Shown: piece by piece, positions 1 through 9,900 of the stretch
How positions within the stretch are numbered: position 1 is the first letter of the stretch
Layout of the letters: each line of letters opens with the position of its first letter
Source: Diphasiastrum complanatum
Taxonomy: Eukaryota > Streptophyta > Lycopodiopsida > Lycopodiales > Lycopodiaceae
Reading direction: 5' to 3'
DNA: 64,000 nt
Assembly: GCA_029204225.1 (NCBI GenBank)
Contig: CM055099.1
Coordinates: 68,565,084 to 68,629,083 of the forward strand
The notes under the pieces: model-generated
Databases searched by the model: none
Told to the model about the DNA's origin: nothing
Seen by the model: only the letters and a program-made list of their open reading frames with translations
Position numbers and translations under genes: made by a program

Positions 1-165
1 AAAAGCCTTGCCATCTCTGATCTTCCATTTGGAAATGGCTTGCTCATCGACACTGGGAAGTAGTTCAATTCCAATGACTCTTTCCCACAGTTCTTTGGCC
101 ATCAGTACTACTCTCATTCTGAAGTTCCATAAATGGTAATTTGAATCATCCAATTTCTCTACCAT
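1..165 (-). pseudogene. Ty1/copia gag N-terminus, cut by window edge
   Basis: Read from an ATG at 165 on the minus strand, about 55 codons stay open to the window edge. They include MVEKLDDSNYHLWNF, then WERVIGIELLP and WKIRDGKAF. The LDxSNYxxW opening and the W-K-x-R-DGKAF stretch are typical of copia gag N-terminal regions (DUF4219/UBN2 type). The copia relic at about 51240-52735 shares the KDGKAF-like motif, so this fragment is closer to that lineage than to the MASxxG-starting elements elsewhere in the window. The primer-binding site at 345-373 lies about 180 bp upstream in the same orientation, which supports a true element start. The rest of the element is outside the window. Confidence 0.75.
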
Positions 166-344
166 TAGAGCAGACTATGATTGTGATCCATTTGGAATTT
201 TAAAATGAGTATATGCAAATAGTAGATTAATATGACTGAAAACAATAATAGCAACCGCCTACACTATATCAAAACAATTGTTCTGATATCATATGCTCTA
301 GATCTACCTTTAGGAATCAGATAACGAGCTCGAATATCAAGCTA

Positions 345-373
345 GCTCTGATACCATGCTAGCTCTGATACCA
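345..373 (-). promoter_or_regulatory. Duplicated tRNA-iMet primer-binding site
   Basis: The plus strand reads GCTCTGATACCA at 345-356 and again at 362-373, the complement of the copia primer site TGGTATCAGAGC that pairs with initiator tRNA-Met. A 17-bp direct duplication produced two adjacent sites. The minus-strand gag at 165-1 lies downstream. An LTR ending in CA should abut the site at 374 and extend to higher coordinates, but its far end could not be placed. Confidence 0.8.
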
Positions 374-1327
374 TGCTGAAAATCGGACAGCTCAGAGAGG
401 TTAAGATTTCTCGGTGCATACAAACTACATTTATCGGATTCGGACAGATCCAGCTTCAAAGCCGTTGGATCTATGCAATTGATTCCATAGCCATGCACAA
501 AATTATAATGAATTAAAATTTTAGCTTTGCCAAAGCGTTGAACTAAATGCAAGGATGAAAGCAAAAATCGAGCAGTGCTATCAGTCATATAAAACAATAA
601 AATCTACAAAACAATGAATCTGCAAGTATGAATCAATTTGAACATGCAATCACCTTACACAAACTAAATGTAAGGTGATAGTCGATGTAGACTATCATCG
701 ACTTTCCTTGTATTTCTGCAAATGTTACAACTGTACCAATATTTACAACAGCTAATAAATGAATCTAGATTAGCATGAAATAAAGACGGAGAGGATAGAA
801 ATCCAACATTACTATCTATTCTTGAAAAGCTTTTCGGTCAAAGAGATTAGAATTGAGATTTTCATATTTGAACAAAGGTTGTACGAAATTTTGACAGTTC
901 ACACGTGTGAAAATCAATCTCCTTTATCTCCTTGATGTTAGAATCTCCAAAGATACCGACACTATAGCTTGTTAGAAAGCTAGTGAGATCTACTTTCCAT
1001 TGCAATTTGTTTCAAATCATTCTGATGGTCCTAGCAAAAGTTATTAGCTTTTGAAGAAGAGTAGAGAAAGTACCAAAACTCGAGTGGACACTATTTGATT
1101 TGACCCAAAATTGTATGTTTGAATCAAAATCTAATTTTAGTGTATACCAATCTACCAAACTCGAGATCTAGACAATGTTTTGAATTGTTTCACATATTGT
1201 TTCATACAAAGTGATTGTATTTGAGTCAATAGTGTTTTCCTTGAGCATTTCACGCATGCCAAAAAAGGGCCTATAGAAAGAAAGCAACATTCCTTTTTTG
1301 TTCATTACTAGAATTTTTCATAATCTA
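374..1327. other. No gene; LTR and leader debris of two copia elements
   Basis: This stretch between two diverging copia gag starts has no credible coding sequence. The left part should be the LTR of the minus-strand element that begins with the primer site at 345-373. The right part resembles the long untranslated leader of the plus-strand element starting at 1328 and contains CACACGTGTG at 900-909. No second primer site or clear LTR boundary is visible, so the junction is unresolved. Confidence 0.4.
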
Positions 1328-2654
1328 ATGGCATCTGTGGAAGGATATCTGTTAGAGGCTAGTGAAAGATTAAACACCTCCAACTATTCAATTTGGAAGG
1401 TTAGAATGAAGTCTAGTCTTATACTCCAAGATGTAATGGACATAGTACTAGGACTTGAGGAGGAGCCTCAAGGTCAACAAGAAGTACAAAAATTTAAGAA
1501 GAGAGCTAGAATGGCTCTTCACTTCATAAAAATGAATATCTCTAATGAGATCTTAAGAGAAAATGAATCTTGCACCACTGCTAAAAAATTTTGGGATACA
1601 CTCAAGGCAATCTATAAAGCTAAGAATACTTCTAGAATACTCACTCTTAAAAATTAGATCTTTCAAGGTTTTCAAAGAAGTGAGGAGAGTGCTTCAAACT
1701 ATGTATTGAGAGTTAAAGATCTTCATAGGGAGTTTGCTTGTGTTGGTGTGACAATCAATCAAGATGAGCTAGTACAAGTCATTCTTAATGGCTTGAAAGA
1801 AGACTATGAAAATCTTGTTCAATCCTTTGTTATTAAGGAGGAGTTACCGAACTTGGAGACTCTTCAAGAAATCCTTATCTTTAAAAAAGCTAGACAAGAG
1901 TATAAACTCTTGAGGATGAACAAGCTCAAACATATTGAAGATGGCAAAGTTCTCTTTGTCAATGACAAGCACAAAGGGAGGAGCAAGAATCACAATTCTC
2001 AAGCCTTTACCAAAGACAAAGCAAAGGATAAAGACAAAGATGGAGAAGAAGATTATTCATCTCATCCTTCTACCTCCAAATTCAAGAAGAAAAAGATCAA
2101 GTGTTTCTTTTGTGGCAAGAAGGGGCATTATGCCACTAATTGCTTCAAGAAGAAGAATCGAGACAATCAAGCCAACATTATCAAAGAAGATCCATTTGCA
2201 AGTGAAGGAGAAGAATCCCTCATGGTGTTAACTTTTTTCTCAAGTTTCTCCTCTACACCCTTCAATGATGTATCCTGGTATATTGATAGTGGTGCTTGAT
2301 CACGTGTTGCTCCAAGAATTCTTTTGTTTCTATTGTACCTTTTCAAGGACATAAGAAATCAATCTACACAGCTATTGGTCATGAATGTACTATTGAAGGA
2401 ATTGGAAGTGTCCCTTGAAGCTTGCAACTTCTAAGATTTTATCTCTTTCCAATGTTCTTTTTGTTCCTAGACTCACAAAGAATGTTGTAAGTGTTGGAAA
2501 GTTGCTTGATGATGGACTTGATGTGGAATTCAACATCAATACTTGTGTTATTAAGAAAGGTGATACGATCCTAGCATATGGATCTAATTATGGTGGCATT
2601 TTCAAGTTAGATCTACATGGCTGTTGGGCCCCATGCTTAGGGAGGAGAGATTGA
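1328..2654 (+). pseudogene. Ty1/copia gag-protease fragment (element A)
   Basis: Gag begins at the ATG at 1328 (MASVEGYLLEASERL, then SNYSIWKVRMKSS). It runs through a UBN2-type domain and a CCHC zinc knuckle, CFFCGKKGHYATNCF, near 2100-2150, to the aspartic protease motif WYIDSGA at about 2275-2299. A TAG at 1655-1657 replaces an expected glutamine codon, and a TGA directly follows the DSGA motif. A further piece (2415-2654) holds the LFVPRLTKNVVSVGKLLD stretch that normally follows protease. Homology stops near 2620-2650, so the integrase, RT and RNase H regions are missing. It is a dead relic related to elements B and D. Confidence 0.85.
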
Positions 2655-3111
2655 GAATTCGATGTTGTACAGTTTTGGTGATCTCAAAAGTCAAAAGCTC
2701 CTACTGCTAGGATGGGCTGCATCACCATTGAAGATGAAGTAGAACCAACAATATTACCTCCAAAAGCAAGGCATGAAGAAATTCCTGGCACTGAAAGTTG
2801 GCAAGTGCTCTGTTGAAATTTGATCAAGATTCTACTTGAATGTGATTCAGGGTACTTGCAGGTTTTCACATACAATATTTTCTTTTGAGCTAAATCTTCT
2901 TACAATACTCAGAGCAATAACAAGGTCTGTTTTCTATCAGTAGCTACTTTCTGCAATCCTCAATTGAATTACAGTGGAGAAGCACAACAAAAACAGCACA
3001 CAATTAACAGGAGATGATTAGTAACTATCTTAGAATCATAATTATTGGCAATGATCTGCCATATAAACCTGCAGCTTCGATCAGCAACCAAAAATTATCT
3101 AGGTTACAATC
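2655..3111. other. No gene seen; likely 3' flank of the TRM gene
   Basis: Nothing coding is recognisable between the truncated copia relic and the stop codon of the minus-strand TRM gene at 3112. It may hold that gene's 3' untranslated region, but I found no strong polyadenylation hexamer, so this is inference from position. Confidence 0.3.
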
Positions 3112-3923
3112 TCAAAGAATTTCACCAACCCGCTGTAATTTGATGATCTCGGTTATTATGTCTTCCATCATCATCTTAAAGATCATCCTCTCCACGTCTA
3201 GTCCTACTTCCATCACTTCTTCTTTCAGATCAGCCCACTTACCAAGGCCCGAGTTCATATCTTTCTCAACAAGCTCGTCAGTAACACTTCCTGCTAACTC
3301 TCTCCATTGGCAAGTCTGTCGATGTATTTCCTGTATAAGCTCCTTCTGTCTAGAAAGTCGTGGATTCAAGAACACCTCCCCAGACAAAGGATCATTATTC
3401 CATAAAGAGTGCAACTTGAAACTCAAGGCCTCATTGAGACAATCAAATAGCAACTTTCTTTGGAGAAATGAGCCCCTCAACTGCTTTAATGCAAGCATCG
3501 ATATAAAGCCCTGGTCGTCGTCATCTGAAGGACTCAACTCTGAATTATATTCTCTACACACAGGAGAATTATCCTGATTCTCTACTTTTTCAAATATAGC
3601 AGCTTCAATTGGCATCTCCTGTTCCAAGGACCAGCTCATTAATTTTTCTTCTGATAAAAATTTTGATGAAGAGAGAATTTTATGCATATATCTCACTTCA
3701 TCTTCTGCGCAAGCCATATCAATTGCTTCTTTAATACCAAGTGAGCATGGATCGATATGCCTTATTCTGGAAATGCCAAGTATGGCCTCCATAATTCTCT
3801 CACTTTGAATAAAGTCCTCATTTGTGCAGCTGGCATCACTCTCTCGAACTCTCAAACGAGGAACAGAAGACAAGTTGGAAGACACCTTGCCTTGCAAATT
3901 GTCAGGTGCTTCATTACTGGACA
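3112..3923 (-). CDS. TRM gene exon 5 (DUF4378 region)
   Basis: This is the last exon, 812 bp, entered after a TCTGTCAG acceptor with phase 1 joining. The 270 residues contain ALKQLRGSFLQRKLLFDCLNEAL, then WRELAGSVTDELVEKDM and a C-terminal helix MIFKMMMEDIITEIIKL. This is the usual layout of the DUF4378 domain that ends TRM proteins. It stops with TGA at 3114-3112. Confidence 0.85.
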
Positions 3924-6900
3924 CTGACAGACAGCAATTTATCGTCAGAGTTTTTCGTTTCTCTTGTTCCAACAATCACAATTTTGAATCTTAAATGTAC
4001 TAGGCTTTAGTTCCTCCTGGCAGTTCTGATTAAGGTTAGAACAGACACTGGTGATTAGTTTCACTTGTCAATGCTACATCTAATTAATTTCAGCAGACAA
4101 TAAATCAACATAAAAAAGAAATGCTGACCTTCCTCTCTTTTGGATTCGTCTAAGTTTTTGGGACTCTCATCTTGGAGGGGTATATCTAAAATGGAAACTG
4201 GGGTGAGTTGATGACAACTTTTATCCAGGAAGTCCCTTCCCTTGCTTGAATGAAATTCATTTGGACTGACTCCTTCAAATTCAGGGCTCAACACCTTGTC
4301 AGTGGCATTAATCTCATCAGTGAACTGTCCAGCAGAATTACAAATCTGGTTAGAAACAAATCTGCTTTGCAGGACAACAGCAAAGTGTAAGAATAAATAA
4401 AGAACTTGCTCTAAAGCAGATGCTTGAAATGCAAATGTTCTTGGGAAACGTTTATTCATGATTTGAATATTGGAATAGAGAAACAAACTGCGGCAAGTTA
4501 TCAGGATGTTTAATTTTCTAGTACAAACCTCCACCGACAGAAGTTGAGAAACTTCTTGGCAAGTGACAGTGGAATGGCATGCATTAGGTGGCTGATCTGA
4601 TCGAAAAAGTGTTACGGGAGAGCCAGTTTTGCAAGCATCAGCAGAGTCCTCCCACGTAGTCCTGCCACATGACTCTATTGACTTTGCAAGGCTTAAACCC
4701 TCAGAAAGACTGTTTAAAGAAAGTTCCTGTAGTACCTTGACAACTTTAGTACTCTTATTTGACTCCAGCAACTCAGCACTGAGAATGTCTGCATGATTAT
4801 TCTTTCTTTCTCCAGGTTTGGTAAGATCTTTGAAGAATGTCAAAGCCGGAGGAGCTTGGCTACATCGTGAATAAACATTTTCTTTGTAATTCTCTCCCTT
4901 AACTGTTATTCCTGTTCCAACTACACTTCCTATGTCCTTGCTATGTATAGTATCCATGTTCTCTTGCACCAGATTAGCAGGTTCTATTCTTTTATTTTTA
5001 CTCGGATCTGATGTTGCAGCACCAGTCTTGATGACTTTTTTGGAAGTCAATTGTCGCTTTGATCTGAGTTTCTGGTCCATATTGATTTGCTGTTTGCTAC
5101 CATTCTTAACAGGTTTTTTTTGAGCATGGCCTTTACCTCCCAACATTGTCCCAACTGGCGGACGGCAACTTTCTCGATCTTCTAGAAGGGTGGACTCTGT
5201 CTGGATTTTACCATTTCTGGTAGCTAAAGACAATTTGGTTGTAGGAACACAAGGGTCTGGAGTAACTCTCCTCCGTGATAACGATTTCACTGCAGAGGTT
5301 TCACCTCTCTTTTGATCTTCGTCAGCACTGGTGCTCTGTTTTCTTTTTGTGAGCCTCTGTACCTGACCTGGAGCACAGTGCTTGTTACAACTAACATTTT
5401 TTTCAGCATTGAAGCTAGAAAGATTTAGCTGTTTAAAAGAGTGACATGGTACTGAAAATTTTGTTAATGCTTGCATCTTTTCCTTCACGTTAACTGCTGA
5501 CACTGGAGTTTTGGAAGAACCACTCTCTTCTTGTTGTGAGCGATGTTCAGTTGGTAAATCTAGTACGTCCATGAGTGTGCTTCTCTTTTCAACAAGTACT
5601 GCATCTTCTTGTTGAAAAGAGGGCTGATGGACTAATTCATGTGGCGGTTTTACTAAGAACCCTGTTGCCATCTCTTCAGGTCTGGTGTTAGCTCCATCAA
5701 GGCAAATCTGCTGGAGATATCCTTTTACACTTCTAATTCGAACAAGTGATGCTTTTGTTGAAGAGATCGTAGAGAGTCCTTCCTTTAAATTTTTACATTG
5801 TTTCAAAGAATCTTGACCACCAGATGAAAGAGTTTGCATATGTTTTGCATTCCCAATAGAAACATAAGGTGGTTTACTTGAGCCGGCCATTGTGGCTCCA
5901 ACTTGATTTGAAATTATCACCTGCATGCCAGCAGTCTTCTTGATTGCAGCACACCCTGAATCTTCTTTCTTGGCATCTTGTTTTTTAGAAACCTCAAAAC
6001 AATCTGCACTATATCTTCTTGGAAAATCTTTGGTGTGACTTGGTTTTCTACGGTCCTTCATACTTCCCAACTCGCCATGATAGCTATTTTTTCTATCAGG
6101 TCTAATGACTGGTAAGGACTCCATAGATTCCAAAGGGAGAGGTGAAAAGGGTCGTCTTTTTGGCATTCGCTGTGAATTTTGTTTAAGATGAAATATTCTG
6201 GCATTTCCATCTTCTTTGCTGTTGCAAGTTTTGCTCAATGGCTGATTTTTTAATAACTTGTTTGCATTAGCTACCAGATTTGTATGGTTATGCTTCAGTC
6301 TTTTCCTACGTTCGAGAGTTTCCATCGTTCGTATTGAATCAGTTTCACTTTCGGAATCCTTGGAAGGAGTAGCTTCAACAGCCGAAACACAAAACTGACT
6401 GCTTTGTGGTACATGTGGATCTACAAGTTTAGCACCCCCACGATGTAATGCTGCCTTACAATTACTTAGTAAATTCGGGCTTTCATTTGAGGAGTTAGAC
6501 TTGCTATGGGGTTTGGAGGGATTGCAAACAGATTGGATATGCAATGGTGTCACATTTAGACTTGACAAGTGGAATGGATTTGAATCTTCATCAGAAGGTT
6601 CCTTAATGCCTTTCATGTTCAATCTAGGTGCTAAGGGGTTTTGCATGTGAAGCTTCTTGGACAACATCCCATCTGTTATGACCTGTGATTGCTTGTCATG
6701 CATCTTATCCAAAGGATTCCCCGCAAATACAGAGAACTTTCCCATCAGAGATTGCCTTCTGATATTTTCTGCCTGCCCTTCATGGAGCTGATCCCTAAGC
6801 AAGAAAGGCTCTTGTTTGTGATGTGAGAGCTCTTGAAGTGAACGGAGTTCTAGCTGATCTATCTGCTTCAAGATGTCCTCATCCTTGGAGAGCTTTGTTT

Positions 6901-9900
6901 CAGGAAAAGATTCAAGACCCATAAGCCGTGCCACCACCCCTGGAGCACGTTTTTGCACTCTATTTTCAACAAATTTGCTGTTTGTCCCACGATCAGATAG
7001 TTCTTTACTTGCAGCAATCTTTTTGGGGCTTGGAAAGCCACCTCGATTCTCATCAGCAATCTGACTCCAAGAGAGGACAAAAAAACACACATTGATGATC
7101 ATACTGTTATTCGTGGACATCAACAGCAAACCTTGACAAGGGCACAAAGAAAGACCTTGCATATAAAGTCCCACAAATCAAGTTTCAACAGAGCCTTTGT
7201 ATTTTGATAATACTTGCAGTATTAGCATATTCCCGGCTGGTAATCATTGCCACCTAACACATCTACATTTTCACATTCCTGATAATAAGCAATTATGGAT
7301 CCAGTTCACATCCATCCACTACTAATACATTCCACACTCAAAACATTTCATAACCTAATGTTGTGCGGCAACAATCTGTAAACGTCACACTATAAACTAA
7401 AATATTGTGATATTAGTCTATTAGGGATGGGATGCTGCCACACTTTGATCTGTCAAGATTCAATGCCCTTGGAGGACCAAAATCCTCCATTCGAAAGATA
7501 GGCGCATATTCTACTTGAATGTCATGTGAAGGTTAATTTTGAGAGCGACCATTCATACCATAAGTACTTGCACAGAGGCGAACGGTCACTTAAAATGGGC
7601 ACGATTTTGAACTTCCAAATATTTTATCATGGAGAGATGGCATTGAAAGGCTACAGCTTCTTCACCCCTTTCAGTTAAAGGGGCAATTGGAACCTTTGCT
7701 AGTCATGTTGAGGGCCGATTCTCATGACTTTGTTGTCCATTACTTTCCAGCATTGTGGTTTATATTAAACTCTTCCATTAACATGGTAGGAGCTCAGACC
7801 TATTTCCCTACCACCAGCCCAACATGGTACACTCTCAAAAAGAAGCTCAAAAAGCTAGAACCCCTTCTTAACCAAATCGTTTTTATGAGGCCAGAGGTTG
7901 ACAACCTCAAGACATAAATAGCGGAACTGAAGAAAGTTGGAGCAACGTGAAGGGACTTCAATGACTCTCAAAAGAGAAGTTGAGAGAGCAAATCTCTCAA
8001 CATTTGAGTGCATAGAGTCCCAGATATACATGACGAACTTACTGGAGAATAGAGAATGTGTAAGAGTGGCGACCTGTTGGAGTCTCTCCTCTCTTGCGTG
8101 TGTGAATGCCTCTCTCCACGAATGCTTTGGATGATAAATGTCAAAGCACTTACGCATACTTGCCAATCAGAATGGGAACTTCAATTGGTATCAAAGACAT
8201 GTTAATGATTGTGACAATTCATAGATGAGCAGAGAAATCAATCCTTGTAGAAAAGGGAGGATCTGATTTGTATTGCTTGCAGTAGAGAGAGAAAAATTTG
8301 TAAACACCTAGTACAGCCTACATTCTTGAAGTCTGAAGGCCTGTTTGGAGATGATAACATCCATGGAGGGGGACAACTGGGTTGAAGCCAACCTTATCTG
8401 TGTTATATGCTGCACGAATGTGGAGGATGGCATTCCATTTGCGAGCAGCAAAGCCCGTCATGGAGTTCTCTTAGGGATCAAGATGCCAATCCAAGATTGA
8501 AGACCATATAGGAGCAACCACGGGCATGCAGATCCGCCACGAAGAAGGCGTGTAAATCTGAAGCCTGATCTGAAAACATGGTGGTCGGAGCCATGGATCC
8601 CATAGTGAAGATGCTACGTGTTTTGGTATGGATAATCATTGGTAAATGGAAAGCAGCACATAAGCAGCAGGCTATGGATCCTGTTGGAGAGGACAATTGG
8701 TGAGAGGAGAAATGGCGCCACTGAAACTATTTTCAAAAATTTGGTGGAAAGGCAAATATTGGTCCTAAAGGGAGGGGTCAAGCCCTTGATCAATGTTCCT
8801 TGCCCTTTTGTTCTTAGAATTATGTTCTTGCCCGTTATAGATAAAATGTGAACACTTGGAACCATCCAAATTGAAAAGTAGGGTACAAACCTAAGTGCAG
8901 ACCCTTGACCCTTCATTATAATAATCCCCAGTTAAGGGTTTGATGTCTTTCTTTCTAGAATTTTAAGTTCGTAAAGTGTTTTACTTGAAGGGAGCCCAAA
9001 AGTCATAATTGAAATTAAAATGATGTAAAAAGTGGCAATGCACAAAACTCCATCAAGCCGAGATTGTAGGGGGACACCTCCTTAACTCAAAATGACCTTC
9101 ATTTTCCTCCATTTGTTTGGAAGGATCTGCTACGTCTTTCCTCCAAAGACGGGAAAAAGTGCCTAAAGCAGAAAACAAAGTGTAGGTTTGCATTATCAAA
9201 TGTTTTATTTCCAGTCTATTTTTTCACTGGTTGTATGAGTGACTATCTATGCTATCCAGAGACCAAAAAATTCAAACAACCAGACACTGTTGTACCAATT
9301 TACAGATGATCAAGTGGCACCTGAACTTGTCCAATACCAGGCATCCCAATATTTCTTTAAATTACTGGCTGTAAAGCATATTTGGAATGACAACTTATGT
9401 AATCTCCTTCACTTACAAGCTGAACCGATCATTAGCTGATGCAAATGGTTGTAAACTTGGAAGCGTTCATGTTGTCGAGAGTGAGGAAACCTATGGTAAG
9501 AATTTTTGAGTAAGATATTTAAAATAAGAAATCTAATGACAATGAGCAAGCTATGAGGTCTGATAATCATTCAAGAAACTAGGCCAGTAGAAGATGGTGT
9601 ACTACCAAGTGAACACCTGAGGCAGATTCAATTTGATAAAAGGAAGCAGAAAGCATTATGCATCGTAGATATGTCGGTTGACGATAATTTCATACCACAT
9701 ATAAGTTTCACTAAAACATCAATCCAAGCATGGGAAATGCTTAAAAGAATTTCTGAAGTTACTTCGTCAACATGACTATTGTTCTTGTTACCGAAGTTGC
9801 ATGCTATGGATGATGGTCAAAAAGACCATACAATTTGACACGAATCAAGGAGATTAAATCATATGGTGAACATCACAAAGCGAATCAAGAAAAAATGGAA

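Noticed and set aside
3014-3577. Plus-strand ORF of 187 codons
   Set aside because: It is the antisense shadow of the DUF4378 exon and has no family signature.
4061-7174. Single 1037-codon minus-strand ORF as the complete gene
   Set aside because: It reads through two introns (4346-4528 and below 4129) and begins in intron sequence above 7060. Conserved family motifs continue in separate exons on both sides.
7855-8916. Minus-strand ORFs in TRM intron 2 as extra TRM exons
   Set aside because: No TRM motif is present, and the phase and sequence join exon 2 to exon 3 perfectly without them.
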